A stretch of DNA of 64,000 nucleotides from Oppiella nova (GCA_905397405.1 CAJPVJ010000009.1:1-64000), one strand, 5' to 3'; positions 27,436-37,340 are shown, counted from the stretch's first letter. Notes: generated by a model not told the origin, from the letters alone. Translations and numbers: made by a program.

Positions 27436-27456
27436 GTGATGATGATGACGAGTTGT

Positions 27457-28356
27457 TCAACACTTACTTAAGTGCTTAACCAAATAGTCAATAAAGACTC
27501 TTACCGCAGGAAGTAAGCCTCGGCGAGATGGGTAAACAGCGTGAAAGATCCCATGCGGTGCTTTCCATTCGGGTAAGACACGAACCAATTCACCTGTGGC
27601 GACAAAATCATTGGCAATAGTATCTGGAAGTAAGGCAATACCGCAATTTTGACTGGCTAATTTAGCCAGCATCATTAAATCTGAACCCATAACTATCGGG
27701 TTAACTTTAATTTTTTTCTGTTGGTTTTCACTATCATGTAACACCATTTGTTGATCTAAATGCTCATCAACCATACTTAAAATTCGGTGTTCAGATAAAT
27801 CTTCTGGTTTTTTGAGCATACCAAATTCATTTAAATAGGCTTGGCTTGCAAGAAGGTGCTGTTCAATATGCCCAAACTTTCTCAGCACTAGGCTCGGGTC
27901 ATCATCCAGATTTGCGCGCACGCGCAAGGCAACATCAAAACCTTCATTGATGATATCTACACGACGATTACTGACCAAAAGTTGTATTCTAATTTCAGGG
28001 TAAGTTTTTAAAAAGTCAGGAAGGATTTTGGACAATTCACTTTGCGCAACCGTCACAGGTACACTGACTTTAATCACACCACGGGGTTGTTCACTGAGAT
28101 GATCGACCAGATCATGCGCTGATTGTGCTGCATTCATCATCACTTGGGCATGGCGGTAAATATTCATACCAATGTCTGTAACTGCGAAATGGCGAGAACT
28201 CCGTTGAATTAAACGAACCCCTAATTTTTCTTCTAAATTATATACGCGGCGACTGAGCTTGGATTTAGGAATATCCGTTGCACGTTCAGCCGCACTAAAT
28301 CCCCCATGCTCTACAACCAAACCAAAGCAGTAAAAGTCATCCAAATCAGTGAGCAT
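27457..28356 (-). CDS. LysR-family transcriptional regulator
   Basis: A 299-aa LysR protein. The HTH is at residues 1-60 (DFYCFGLVVEHGGFSAAERA, then PKSKLSRRVYNLEEKLGVRL), and the rest is the periplasmic-binding-like effector domain (about 90-295). The HTH reads like the CrgA/AaeR-type subgroup. I chose ATG 28356 (MLTDLDDFY), with GGAA upstream. No divergent target gene is adjacent: the next gene upstream is a separate minus-strand gene. Target unknown. Confidence 0.88.
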   Translation of the reverse strand: MLTDLDDFYCFGLVVEHGGFSAAERATDIPKSKLSRRVYNLEEKLGVRLIQRSSRHFAVTDIGMNIYRHAQVMMNAAQSAHDLVDHLSEQPRGVIKVSVPVTVAQSELSKILPDFLKTYPEIRIQLLVSNRRVDIINEGFDVALRVRANLDDDPSLVLRKFGHIEQHLLASQAYLNEFGMLKKPEDLSEHRILSMVDEHLDQQMVLHDSENQQKKIKVNPIVMGSDLMMLAKLASQNCGIALLPDTIANDFVATGELVRVLPEWKAPHGIFHAVYPSRRGLLPAVRVFIDYLVKHLSKC

Positions 28357-28444
28357 AAATACATTCCATAATTGCAACAATGACGCACTATTAAACTTAA
28401 TTGTTGCATCAAGTCAACTTGTTAATTGTGAAAATTTTCTAAGA

Positions 28445-28873
28445 TTAGGCATTGCCTGTCATGAGAATATTTTGAACTTGCTTATATTCTTCTAATCTTA
28501 AAAGGTCTTTAGTGGTCGGGTGCGGAATACGGGTGATATCCATGTTATCAGCAACATCTGCCAGTTTTACCACACGTGCAATTGGATTTTTTACTGCGCG
28601 GTAGGCGGCTTCGATTCTAGATTCACCTTCTTTTTTGGTTAAGGCAACAACGGCATCGACAATTTCTTGACTAAAGCCAAGTGAGATTAAATCGACCACA
28701 GTGGTATCGGTATCTTCCAAGATGTCGTGTAATACAGCAACAATCTGTTGATTGGGTGTTTTAACTTTGAACATCAACCTCAGAGGGTGAAAAATATAAG
28801 GCTGTTGTGCTTTATCTTTTTGGCCTGCGTGTTTACGAGCTGCTAAAGCAATCGCTTTTTCAATCGTTGACAT
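28445..28873 (-). CDS. Small HD-domain hydrolase (RelA/SpoT-HD-like)
   Basis: A 142-aa protein with a single HD domain of the SpoT/MESH1 type: ARKHAGQKDKAQQPYIFHPLR, then the metal pair in VAVLHDILEDTD (about 52-63), and KLADVADNMDI. Small alarmone hydrolases of this shape cleave (p)ppGpp, but stand-alone HD proteins have also other phosphate substrates. No synthetase domain. ATG 28873 has AAGGA upstream. Confidence 0.82.
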   Translation of the reverse strand: MSTIEKAIALAARKHAGQKDKAQQPYIFHPLRLMFKVKTPNQQIVAVLHDILEDTDTTVVDLISLGFSQEIVDAVVALTKKEGESRIEAAYRAVKNPIARVVKLADVADNMDITRIPHPTTKDLLRLEEYKQVQNILMTGNA

Positions 28874-28994
28874 AATATCCTTAGCTTTGTTTCGTGTATT
28901 TATAAAATATGAAAAGCAGTTTTAGATTTATCTAAAACGAGTGTTTAATTTCCCTAACTCGTTTAAAATACAATTTTATTCTGTTCCAAAGCGT

Positions 28995-29330
28995 ATGCCA
29001 TTTCAACTGATCACTTTAGAAAATTCTCAAGAAAATGTTACATGCCCACATTGCCAACATGCGGTCATTGATTGGAATGAAGAACAATATTTACAGCCGT
29101 GTATACATACCTTGTTTATTGCGATGGATTTGGGCTTTGAATATATTTCAGATGAATTTGAAGCGACCATGCATCGTAGCGTCGATGAAATCCATGCTCA
29201 TGATGATCAGGGATTGAATATTTTCAATGAATTATCTGAGAGTAATTATCCTAATTACCTGATTTATAAAACAAGCTTAGGTGTTGTAGGGGATCAAGAT
29301 TTTTATCGTTATATTGGATTTAGCGCTTAA
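28995..29330 (+). CDS. Unknown protein with a CPHC motif
   Basis: About 111 aa from ATG 28995 (MPFQLITLENSQ), or 129 aa from GTG 28941. A CPHC pair at about residues 17-20 and a later Cys-His (QPCIH) could form a zinc site. The rest is acidic (DEFEATMHRSVDEIHAHD). No family recognised. It is divergent from the HD hydrolase. Confidence 0.6.
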   Translation: MPFQLITLENSQENVTCPHCQHAVIDWNEEQYLQPCIHTLFIAMDLGFEYISDEFEATMHRSVDEIHAHDDQGLNIFNELSESNYPNYLIYKTSLGVVGDQDFYRYIGFSA

Positions 29331-29564
29331 ATTTTAAGATCTGTAGCCATTCGGTTTAAACACTGATCAATTGAATAATGTGTTTCTTTTAGCCTATTCT
29401 TATTAAAATGCTGAAGGGCATTAAAAATAGCGGAGTAGGCTTATATTTTCTGTTGTAGGCGCTGTTTCTTTCATCTCCTACAAGCTGAGTTTTATCATCA
29501 CAATATAGAAATTAAGCTATATTCTATAAATCTTGAATAAGCTATTGTTTAACTCGAATTCGCG

Positions 29565-30518
29565 TTATTTTAAAAAAGTACTTTGTGAACGCTCAACTTC
29601 AGTCAATAACCATTCAACAAATTTAGCAATGAGGGGTGTTTGCTGTTGTTCTGCATAGACAAAATAATAGGCACGTGAACCTTTTAGCTTAATTTCTGAG
29701 GCGATAATTAAATCACCTGAGCGTAGTTCTTTCTCCAGTAGTTTTTGTGGAATAAGCGCAACCCCCATATGATGTATGGCTGCCACCGCAAGCATCGAAA
29801 ATAACTCATGCCGTTGTCCTTCTAATGCAAAAGGATGCTCATAACCAGAAACTTCAAACCACTCTTTCCAAATATAGGGGCGTGTGGTTTGTTGGAGTAA
29901 GGGCAACGTGGCAATCTCTTCCGCCGATAAGCTTCGACGTAAATTTCCGGAAGGCCCTCTAAGCTCTGGAAAATGCTTAAAAATTAACTCAGCAGAACAC
30001 ACAGGAACAACATCTTCATTCATTAAATAGTGGACTTTTGCACCCGGCCAATTTTCAATTTGTGCAGGTGTACCTGTATATATTGCTGCATCAAAAATAT
30101 GCTCACTGAATAAAAAGGGTTTGGTACTGGTCTCTAAATGAATGGTAATTTCAGGATATATTTTGTTGAACTTATACAGTCGGGGTAACAGCCAACGTGT
30201 TGCAAATGTCGGTACAACCCCCAATTTTAGAGTACCGCCTAAACCTTTATGGCTCATTAAATCGAGTGTGCTTTGTTCAATACCCAATAAATGAGCTTTG
30301 ATGTTTTTATAATAATGTTCACCAGCTTGTGTTAATTCAACGCCATGTCGTGTTCTGTTAAATAGATTGAGTCCTAAAAAATCTTCGAGTTGTTGTACTT
30401 GGCGAGATATCGCACTTTGAGTAAGATGCAGCTCTTGAGCAGCAAAGGTATAGCTTAGATGCTTGGCAGCCGCTTCAAAACATATTAGTGATTGTAATGA
30501 AGGAATCATTCTACGCAT
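29565..30518 (-). CDS. gcdR: LysR-family regulator, probable activator of glutaryl-CoA catabolism
   Basis: A 317-aa LysR protein of the GcvA-like group: N-terminal PSLQSLICFEAAAKHLSYTF and HTH LTQSAISRQVQQLEDFLGL. It is divergent from gcdH with 345 bp between them, the arrangement of GcdR-gcdH known in pseudomonads, so I infer that it responds to glutarate or glutaryl-CoA. I chose ATG 30518 (MRRMIPSLQ), spaced 6 bp from AGGA. Two T-N11-A dyads upstream of gcdH are its likely sites. The gene name rests on context. Confidence 0.8.
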   Translation of the reverse strand: MRRMIPSLQSLICFEAAAKHLSYTFAAQELHLTQSAISRQVQQLEDFLGLNLFNRTRHGVELTQAGEHYYKNIKAHLLGIEQSTLDLMSHKGLGGTLKLGVVPTFATRWLLPRLYKFNKIYPEITIHLETSTKPFLFSEHIFDAAIYTGTPAQIENWPGAKVHYLMNEDVVPVCSAELIFKHFPELRGPSGNLRRSLSAEEIATLPLLQQTTRPYIWKEWFEVSGYEHPFALEGQRHELFSMLAVAAIHHMGVALIPQKLLEKELRSGDLIIASEIKLKGSRAYYFVYAEQQQTPLIAKFVEWLLTEVERSQSTFLK

Positions 30519-30863
30519 ATTCATTCCTTGAATATCAAAGTTTAATTAAGACTAAATTTAATCTATTCATATCTTGCAAAAAGAGCTTAAATCAAAGCAG
30601 ATGTTTGCAATGAATCTTTCATCAAGTTACTTGGTTTTACCTCAAATAAAAATTTATAAGAGGACGTAAAGATGATAAAAATTTGTTAAAAAGCCTCGTT
30701 TAACACCAACATAATTGAACAGTAGTCATTGAGAGAGCCATGTTATAAAAACATAAGATATGCGTAAATGGAATATCTGAGTGAGAATTAATCGTTTGAA
30801 AGTATTAATTTTCACACCTAACATCACTACTAAGACAACAAGATATGTTCAGCAAAGGATGCT
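30519..30863. other. gcdR-gcdH intergenic control region
   Basis: A 345-bp region. It contains two LysR-type dyads at 30756-30778 and 30781-30815. It also contains a 5-codon open frame (MIKIC) at 30672-30689 with a well-placed AGGA seven bases upstream. No other gene or RNA is seen. Confidence 0.5.
30756..30815 (+). promoter_or_regulatory. Two adjacent T-N11-A dyads upstream of gcdH
   Basis: Dyad 1 is AGATAT-N11-ATATCT (30756-30778), and dyad 2 is GTGAGAATTAAT-N11-ATTAATTTTCAC (30781-30815, one mismatch). Both keep the T-N11-A core typical of LysR sites. Their centres are 31 bp apart, about three helical turns. Dyad 2 ends 48 bp before the gcdH ATG. The symmetry is seen; assignment to the divergent LysR protein is inference. 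Confidence 0.6.
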
Positions 30864-32087
30864 ATGAATCAAATGGTTAATTCTACAAAAACGGCACGTG
30901 TTCAATTTAATTGGCAAGATCCATTTTTATTGGAACAGCAACTTACTTCTGAAGAACGCATGATTCGTGATGCTGCTTATGCCTATTCACAAGACAAACT
31001 GATGCCAAGAGTTTTGGAACAATTCCGCCATGAAAAAACAGATGCTTCTATTTTTCGTGAAATGGGTGAGTTAGGTTTGCTGGGACCGACAATCCCTGAA
31101 GAATACGGTGGTGCAGGTCTAAACTATGTCAGTTACGGTCTTATTGCCCGTGAAATTGAACGCGTAGATTCGGGTTATCGTTCAATGGCAAGTGTACAAA
31201 GCTCATTGGTGATGGTGCCTATCAATGAATTTGGTTCTGAAGAGCAAAAACAAAAGTACTTACCTAAATTAGCTACTGGCGAGTTTATTGGATGTTTCGG
31301 TTTAACAGAACCTGATCATGGTTCAGATCCAGGCAGTATGATCACCCGTGCTAAAAAGGTCGAAGGTGGTTATCGTTTGACTGGTGCAAAAATGTGGATT
31401 ACCAATAGTCCAATCGCTGATGTATTTGTGGTCTGGGCCAAAGAAGTTTCTGCTGAAGGCAATATCGGTGAAATTCGTGGCTTTATCCTAGAAAAAGGTT
31501 GGGAAGGACTTTCTGCGCCTGCGATTCATGGCAAAGTCGGTTTGCGTGCATCGATTACCGGTGAAATTGTGATGGACAATGTTTTTGTTCCTGAAGAAAA
31601 TGCATTTCCTGAAATTCGTGGTTTGCGTGGACCATTTACTTGTTTAAATAGTGCACGTTACGGTATTGCATGGGGCGCGATGGGGGCGGCAGAGTTTTGC
31701 TGGCACACTGCACACCAATATACGATGGATCGTAAACAATTTGGACGCCCATTGGCTGCGAATCAATTGGTGCAAAAGAAACTTGCAGATATGCAAACTG
31801 AAATTGCTTTAGGGCTGCAGATCGCATTACGTTTTGGTCGTATGAAAGATGACGGTATCGCTTCTGTTGAAGGCACTTCACTGATTAAACGCAACAATTG
31901 TGGTAAAGCTTTAGATATTGCGCGTGTTGCTCGAGACATGATGGGTGGCAATGGTATCAGTGATGAATTCGGTGTCGCTCGCCATTTGGTCAATCTGGAA
32001 GTGGTCAACACCTATGAAGGTACCCATGATGTACATGCCTTAATTCTCGGGCGTGCACAAACTGGTATTGCTGCCTTTAGTAACTAA
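30864..32087 (+). CDS. gcdH: Glutaryl-CoA dehydrogenase
   Basis: A 407-aa FAD enzyme of the acyl-CoA dehydrogenase family that oxidises and decarboxylates glutaryl-CoA to crotonyl-CoA, in the breakdown of glutarate, lysine and tryptophan. The signature [16 protein letters not shown] lies at about residue 145, [13 protein letters not shown] follows, and the catalytic base Glu is in [17 protein letters not shown] near the C-terminus, the usual GCDH context. AGGA precedes the ATG. A terminator after the gene suggests it has its own transcript, apart from the transporter and CoA-transferase. Confidence 0.95.
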   Translation: MNQMVNSTKTARVQFNWQDPFLLEQQLTSEERMIRDAAYAYSQDKLMPRVLEQFRHEKTDASIFREMGELGLLGPTIPEEYGGAGLNYVSYGLIAREIERVDSGYRSMASVQSSLVMVPINEFGSEEQKQKYLPKLATGEFIGCFGLTEPDHGSDPGSMITRAKKVEGGYRLTGAKMWITNSPIADVFVVWAKEVSAEGNIGEIRGFILEKGWEGLSAPAIHGKVGLRASITGEIVMDNVFVPEENAFPEIRGLRGPFTCLNSARYGIAWGAMGAAEFCWHTAHQYTMDRKQFGRPLAANQLVQKKLADMQTEIALGLQIALRFGRMKDDGIASVEGTSLIKRNNCGKALDIARVARDMMGGNGISDEFGVARHLVNLEVVNTYEGTHDVHALILGRAQTGIAAFSN

Positions 32088-32105
32088 AATTAATTGTTTT
32101 AAAAC

Positions 32106-32141
32106 AGGGATGCTTAAATCTAGCATCCCTTGTAGGATTTT
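32106..32141 (+). terminator. Rho-independent terminator after gcdH
   Basis: A 9-bp perfect stem, AGGGATGCT at 32106-32114 and AGCATCCCT at 32122-32130, then a T-tract ending near 32141. Confidence 0.8.
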
Positions 32142-32334
32142 TTGCCTTAAATTTTATAAAAACTAAGGTAAAAATAAATCAATGATAAAAGGATTCATCG
32201 TGAAAAATATCTGATTATTCTTTTAACTCTCATACTTAACTCTAGATTGATGCAATAAAAATAACAAAGAAATAAGTAGAGAGAAAGATAAAAAGTGACC
32301 GATGACTCATTTGGGAAAATGAGGTAGAGGAAAA

Positions 32335-33651
32335 ATGAACAATGATGTTCGATCAGTTACAACTTCAACAAAATTATCCATGCCATCCAATATTGGAACA
32401 TTTGAAAAAATAGGCCCAAATACTTGGAAATGGGCACTTTTATTCGCCTATTTCGCTATGGTCGTCGATGGCGTAGATATCATGTTGTTGTCCTATAGCT
32501 TAACCAGTTTAAAGGGTGAGTTTGCATTATCTACATTTCAGGCTGGCGCCTTAGGCAGTGCCTCTCTGGCAGGTATGGGGATTGGTGGGATTCTAGGTGG
32601 ATGGGCATGTGATAAGTTTGGCCGCGTACGTACCATTGCCAATTCTGTATCGTTTTTCTCAGTTGCAACATGTTTGTTAGGCTTTACCCAAAGTTTTGAA
32701 CAATTTATGGCATTACGATTTATTGGTGCACTAGGGATTGGGGCGCTTTATATGGCATGCAATACCCTTATGGCTGAATATGTTCCTACAACGTATAGAA
32801 CTACGGTATTGGGTACATTACAAACCGGGCAAACCGTTGGATATATTGTTGCTACATTATTAGCTGGTGCGATTATTCCTGATCATGGTTGGAGAGTCTT
32901 GTTTTTTATCACGGTTATTCCAGCATTTATCAATATTTTCTTGCAACGCTTTGTACCTGAACCAAAGTCTTGGCAGCTCAACAAAATCAATCAGCTTCAA
33001 GGCAAGAAACCAGTTGAAGCCACAGTTCCCGAGAAAGCGAAAAGTGGCAGTATTTATAAACAAATTTTTGCCAACTTTAAGCACCGTAAAATGTTTTTAT
33101 TGTGGATGACTACAGCCTTCTTCTTACAATTTGGTTACTACGGAATCAACAATTGGATGCCAAGTTATCTAGAAACAGAAGTGCATATGAACTTTAAAAA
33201 CATGACCAGTTATATGGTAGGTTCATATACAGCGATGATTTTAGGCAAGATCTTAGCGGGATATTTGGCAGATAAATTTAATCGTCGTGCAGTATTTGTG
33301 TTCGGTACCATAGCCAGCGCTGTCTTCTTACCTGTAATTATTATCTTTAATACACCAGACAATATTTTGTACTTATTGATCACTTTTGGTTTCTTATATG
33401 GCATCCCTTATGGTGTAAATGCGACCTATATGGCGGAATCATTTTCTACCGATGTCCGAGGTACAGCAATTGGTGGTGCATATAACATTGGGCGAGTAGG
33501 CGCTGCAATTGCCCCAGCAACCATTGGTTTCCTTGCTTCGGGAGGTACATTTATGACGGCATTTATCGTGATGGGCGCAGCTTATTTTGTTGCAGGAGTA
33601 TTACCTGGCTTATTTATCAAAGATCGTCAATATGATCCCCAACAACAATAG
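32335..33651 (+). CDS. MFS transporter, aromatic acid:H+ symporter (AAHS) type
   Basis: A 438-aa permease with 12 membrane segments. AAHS features: DGVDIMLLSYSL in segment 1, GWACDKFGRVRT between segments 2 and 3, and PEPKSWQL in the middle loop after GWRVLFFITVIPAFI. Family members carry benzoate, muconate or protocatechuate; in this cluster, next to gcdH and a CoA-transferase, glutarate or a related dicarboxylate is the more likely cargo, by inference. GAGG precedes the ATG at 32335. Followed by the CoA-transferase after 77 bp. Confidence 0.88.
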   Translation: MNNDVRSVTTSTKLSMPSNIGTFEKIGPNTWKWALLFAYFAMVVDGVDIMLLSYSLTSLKGEFALSTFQAGALGSASLAGMGIGGILGGWACDKFGRVRTIANSVSFFSVATCLLGFTQSFEQFMALRFIGALGIGALYMACNTLMAEYVPTTYRTTVLGTLQTGQTVGYIVATLLAGAIIPDHGWRVLFFITVIPAFINIFLQRFVPEPKSWQLNKINQLQGKKPVEATVPEKAKSGSIYKQIFANFKHRKMFLLWMTTAFFLQFGYYGINNWMPSYLETEVHMNFKNMTSYMVGSYTAMILGKILAGYLADKFNRRAVFVFGTIASAVFLPVIIIFNTPDNILYLLITFGFLYGIPYGVNATYMAESFSTDVRGTAIGGAYNIGRVGAAIAPATIGFLASGGTFMTAFIVMGAAYFVAGVLPGLFIKDRQYDPQQQ

Positions 33652-33728
33652 TCAACGCTTGTTTAGACTGATTCAGTAAATCGTAAAATTGAGGAGTATT
33701 CGCTTACTCCTGACATAGAGGTAAACAT

Positions 33729-34958
33729 ATGGGTGCATTACAAGGAATTCGAGTTTTAGATCTGAGTCGAGTACTGGCAGGTCCGTGGTGTGGACAAGTT
33801 CTTGCAGATCTAGGCGCCGAAGTGATTAAGATTGAACGCCCTAAAGTTGGTGATGATACCCGTATGTGGGGCCCGCCGTGGATGCTTGATCAACAGGGTA
33901 GAGCGACGCGAGAATCTGGATATTACCAATCTGCGAATCGCAATAAATCCTCAGTGGCAATTGATATGGCAACGCAGGATGGGCAGCGATTATTACAACA
34001 CATGGTGAAAACCGCAGATATTGTGATTGAAAACTTTAAAGCAGGTTCATTGAAAAAATATGGATTGGATTATGAAACCCTCAAGCATATTAATCCAAAA
34101 TTGATCTATTGCTCTATCACTGGTTTTGGTCAAGATGGGCCGCGTGCAGAAGAACCGGGTTATGACTTTATTATTCAAGGTATGTCTGGCTTGATGAGTA
34201 TTACTGGTGAAAAAGAAGGTGAGTTAGGGGCAAGTTCACAAAAAGTTGGTGTGGCAGTGGTTGATATTCAGACTGGGCTATATGCAACAATTGCGATTCA
34301 GGCGGCACTGATTTCTCGACAGCAAACAGGTGTTGGACAATATATTGATATGTCTTTGTTAGATGTACAGGTTGCTGGACTCGCCAACCAAGGTATGAAC
34401 TATTTAAGTTCAGGTATCGCACCTCAACGAATGGGTAATCATCATCCCAATATTGTGCCTTATCAGACTTTTAAAGCGCAAGATAAGGAGTTTATTCTGG
34501 CCTGTGGCAATGATAAACAATTTAAAGATTTATGTATTGCGATTGGAAAACCTGAATTGTTAGATCAATCAAACTATCTCCGTAATCAAGATCGGGTGAA
34601 ATATCGTCAAGAATTGGTTGCTTTGTTGTCTGAATATTTTTTATCAAATACCGCGAAGCATTGGGTCGATGCAATTCATGCAGTGAAAGTACCTGTTGGC
34701 GTGATTAATTCTGTTGCAGATGCTTTAGATGAACCCCAAATTCAATATCGTAAAATGGTGGTCAATATTCCACATACAGATAATCCTGATTTTAATGTGA
34801 TTGGTTCACCGATTAAAATGACAGGAACACCTGTTGAATATCGTAATGCACCGCCACGCTTAGGAGAACATACCAAAGCGATTTTAGAAGAATTTTGTTC
34901 AGATGATGAATTGTTACAGTTAAAGCAACAAGGGGTTATTGAGGGTATTGGCTTATAG
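33729..34958 (+). CDS. Class III CoA-transferase (CaiB/BaiF), probable succinyl-CoA:glutarate CoA-transferase
   Basis: A 409-aa family III CoA-transferase. N-terminal signature VLDLSRVLAGPWCGQVLADLGAEV style start (shown in part: LSRVLAGPWCGQ), NRNKSSVAIDM, and the catalytic aspartate in EEPGYDFIIQGMSGLM (about residue 145). It would activate glutarate to glutaryl-CoA for gcdH with succinyl-CoA as donor, as human SUGCT and pseudomonad GcdG do. The acceptor is inferred from context. GAGG precedes the ATG; an operon with the MFS gene is likely. Confidence 0.88.
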   Translation: MGALQGIRVLDLSRVLAGPWCGQVLADLGAEVIKIERPKVGDDTRMWGPPWMLDQQGRATRESGYYQSANRNKSSVAIDMATQDGQRLLQHMVKTADIVIENFKAGSLKKYGLDYETLKHINPKLIYCSITGFGQDGPRAEEPGYDFIIQGMSGLMSITGEKEGELGASSQKVGVAVVDIQTGLYATIAIQAALISRQQTGVGQYIDMSLLDVQVAGLANQGMNYLSSGIAPQRMGNHHPNIVPYQTFKAQDKEFILACGNDKQFKDLCIAIGKPELLDQSNYLRNQDRVKYRQELVALLSEYFLSNTAKHWVDAIHAVKVPVGVINSVADALDEPQIQYRKMVVNIPHTDNPDFNVIGSPIKMTGTPVEYRNAPPRLGEHTKAILEEFCSDDELLQLKQQGVIEGIGL

Positions 34959-35049
34959 TTGGCTAATTTTAAAAAAAATTGAAATCAACGCATAGGATCA
35001 ATCAAAGTTATGCCTTAATTGGGGTGTTTCAATGCCGCATTAATCATCC

Positions 35050-35079
35050 AAACCCTCCTTTCAAAAAAAAGGGGGGTGA
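35050..35079. terminator. Possible hairpin between the CoA-transferase and ppk1 genes
   Basis: CCTCCTTT and AAAGGGGGG face each other across a short A-rich loop between the two convergent genes. Pairing is imperfect, so the call is weak. It may be a remnant of the C/G-rich hairpin type seen after rpiA. Confidence 0.3.
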
Positions 35080-35106
35080 GTCATTGAAAATAACAATATG
35101 AAAGAA

Positions 35107-37212
35107 TTACGCTGTAGTGGGAATAATCCGTTGTTGCATCAACACCTGTTGGGCAATATAAGGTTTCTCATCATCTTTGGGTTGAACTGCATGCCATTGA
35201 TCATTGGCATCGAGTTCCCAAGCACGAATATTGTCCTTTAAATAACTGTGCAGCCCATATTCAATAATCTGTTTTTTAAGCTTTTTATCTTCAATCGGAA
35301 AGCAGGTTTCGACCCGAGAAAATAAGTTTCGACCCATCCAGTCAGCACTTGCGCAGTATAAGTCCTCATTGGCATCATTATAAAAATAATAAACACGAGT
35401 ATGTTCTAGGAAGCGCCCGACAATAGAACGAACTTTAATATTTTCAGAAAGCCCTTCAATTTGTGGTCTTAAACAACAGATTGAACGGATAATCAGCTCT
35501 ATTTTAACCCCAGCTTGAGATGCTTTATATAAAGCTGTAATCAGCTTAGGTTCAGTCAATGCATTGACTTTAATGATGATACGGGCTTTTTTACCCGCTT
35601 TTGCATGTGCTGTTTCTTGCTCAATCAAATGTAACAGCTGGGAGTGTAAGGTGAAGGGGGCATGAAAGAGTTTTTTTAGCTTTAACAATTTACCCATACC
35701 TGTCAGCTCTTGGAAGATTTTATGTACATCTTCACAAATTTCATCATTTGTGGTGAGTAAAGCATAGTCGGTATACATCCGTGCATTTCCAGCATGGTAG
35801 TTGCCTGTGCCAAGGTGTACATAACGTTTGAGTTTATCGACTTCACGTCGCACAACTAAAATCATTTTGGCATGCGTTTTATAACCGACAATACCATACA
35901 CCACAACTGCGCCAGCTTCTTGTAGAAGATTTGCGACGATAATATTTGACTCTTCATCAAAGCGCGCACGTAATTCGATAATCGCTGTAACTTCTTTCCC
36001 ATTGCGAGCAGCTTCTGCCAGCACTTGTACAATTTCTGAGTCTGGGCCACTACGATATAAGGTTTGTTTAATTGCTAAAACATTGGGGTCTTTTGCCGCT
36101 TCTTTGAGTAGATTGATAACGGGCTGGAAAGAATCAAATGGATGATGTAATAGCAAATCTTGCTTGCTTAATATTTCAAATATTTTATTTGAATTTCTTA
36201 AGGCTTTGGGAATAACGGCTTGATAAGGCTTAAACCTTAATTCTGGAATATCAAAATCAGTAATCAGACGTGTTAAATTGACAGGACCATTCACTTGATA
36301 AAGATGCTGTGGATCTAAATCAAATTGTTCTAATAAATAATTATTAATTGAATTTGGGCAATTATCTGCGATTTCTAAACGAACTGCACGACCAAAACGA
36401 CGTGAAGATAATTCATCTTTCAATGCGACTGCCAAATCATCGACATCTTCTGCCAAAGTTAAGTCAGCATTACGGGTAACACGGAATTGATAGCATCCTG
36501 TTGCTGTCATGCCGGGGAATAAATCACTGATATGCTGTTGGATAATCGCTGACAATAAAATGTAATGTTCTGCGCCGTCTGTAAGCTCGTTCGGTAAGCG
36601 TACAACACGCGGTAAGGAACGAGGTGCGGGTACAATGGCCAATTCAATCTGACGACCAAAAGCATCTTTTCCTTCTAAGGTGACAATAAAGTTTAAACTT
36701 TTATTGACCAAGCGTGGGAAAGGATGAGCAGGATCTAAGCTAATTGGTGTTACAACAGGTTGTACTTGTTTAAAAAAGTAATTTTTAATCCATTCCGCGT
36801 GTTTTTCTAAAATGTCATTATATTGGATAAATTTGACGCCATAGTTTTCTAACTCAGGCAATAATACATGGTTTAAGGTGTCGTATTGCTCTTGAATCGC
36901 AAGATGTGCGTTATGTGAAATTTGCTCAAGAATAACTTCGTTTGGAATACCATCTGGCGCTGTGGTAATGGTTTTGAAGTCCAGTTGTTTCATTAATCCA
37001 GCGACACGAATTTCAAAAAACTCATCTAAATTACGTGAAAAAATAATGAGAAAATTCAATCGTTCAAGCAGAGGATGAGTTTCATCTTTTGCTTGGGCTA
37101 ACACACGTTTATGAAATTCCAGTAAGGAAATTTCACGATTAATATAGCTGCTAGAGCTATGTTGAAATTCAGGCGTGGTTAAACTTTTTGAAGCGGGCAT
37201 GATCTGCGTCAT
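35107..37212 (-). CDS. ppk1: Polyphosphate kinase 1
   Basis: A 701-aa enzyme that makes polyphosphate from ATP and reverses the reaction. Domain order is N (about 20-125, [17 protein letters not shown]), head, then two phospholipase-D-like C domains. The phospho-accepting His is in [32 protein letters not shown]-like text ([16 protein letters not shown]) lies near the end. Length is normal. A Pho box and matching -10 sit upstream, in keeping with phosphate-starvation control, which is reported for ppk of Acinetobacter ADP1. Single-gene unit. Confidence 0.96.
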   Translation of the reverse strand: MTQIMPASKSLTTPEFQHSSSSYINREISLLEFHKRVLAQAKDETHPLLERLNFLIIFSRNLDEFFEIRVAGLMKQLDFKTITTAPDGIPNEVILEQISHNAHLAIQEQYDTLNHVLLPELENYGVKFIQYNDILEKHAEWIKNYFFKQVQPVVTPISLDPAHPFPRLVNKSLNFIVTLEGKDAFGRQIELAIVPAPRSLPRVVRLPNELTDGAEHYILLSAIIQQHISDLFPGMTATGCYQFRVTRNADLTLAEDVDDLAVALKDELSSRRFGRAVRLEIADNCPNSINNYLLEQFDLDPQHLYQVNGPVNLTRLITDFDIPELRFKPYQAVIPKALRNSNKIFEILSKQDLLLHHPFDSFQPVINLLKEAAKDPNVLAIKQTLYRSGPDSEIVQVLAEAARNGKEVTAIIELRARFDEESNIIVANLLQEAGAVVVYGIVGYKTHAKMILVVRREVDKLKRYVHLGTGNYHAGNARMYTDYALLTTNDEICEDVHKIFQELTGMGKLLKLKKLFHAPFTLHSQLLHLIEQETAHAKAGKKARIIIKVNALTEPKLITALYKASQAGVKIELIIRSICCLRPQIEGLSENIKVRSIVGRFLEHTRVYYFYNDANEDLYCASADWMGRNLFSRVETCFPIEDKKLKKQIIEYGLHSYLKDNIRAWELDANDQWHAVQPKDDEKPYIAQQVLMQQRIIPTTA

Positions 37213-37241
37213 TTGAAACTGTCTTAACGACCTTGAAGGGC

Positions 37242-37275
37242 ATAGTAAGTATTCTACATGACAAAATTGTTACAG
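37242..37275 (-). promoter_or_regulatory. Pho box and -10 of ppk1
   Basis: On the minus strand, 37275 to 37258 reads CTGTAACAATTTTGTCAT, two heptamers (CTGTAAC, TTGTCAT) 4 bp apart, close to the PhoB consensus CTGTCAT-N4-CTGTCAT. Exactly 10 bp further on lies TACTAT (37247 to 37242), the expected place for a -10 element. The ATG is 29 bp beyond. Confidence 0.65.
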
Positions 37276-37308
37276 ATAGCTAAAATGTTAAAAATTGTCT
37301 TAATCTTA

Positions 37309-37340
37309 AACGATTAAAAAATATTAATTTTTTAATCGTT
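37309..37340. repeat. Perfect 14-bp inverted repeat upstream of ppk1
   Basis: AACGATTAAAAAAT at 37309-37322 and ATTTTTTAATCGTT at 37327-37340, loop ATTA. It lies between the 3' end of the secreted-protein gene and the Pho promoter. It may be the terminator of the former gene, though no U-tract follows the stem, or a protein-binding site. Confidence 0.5.
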
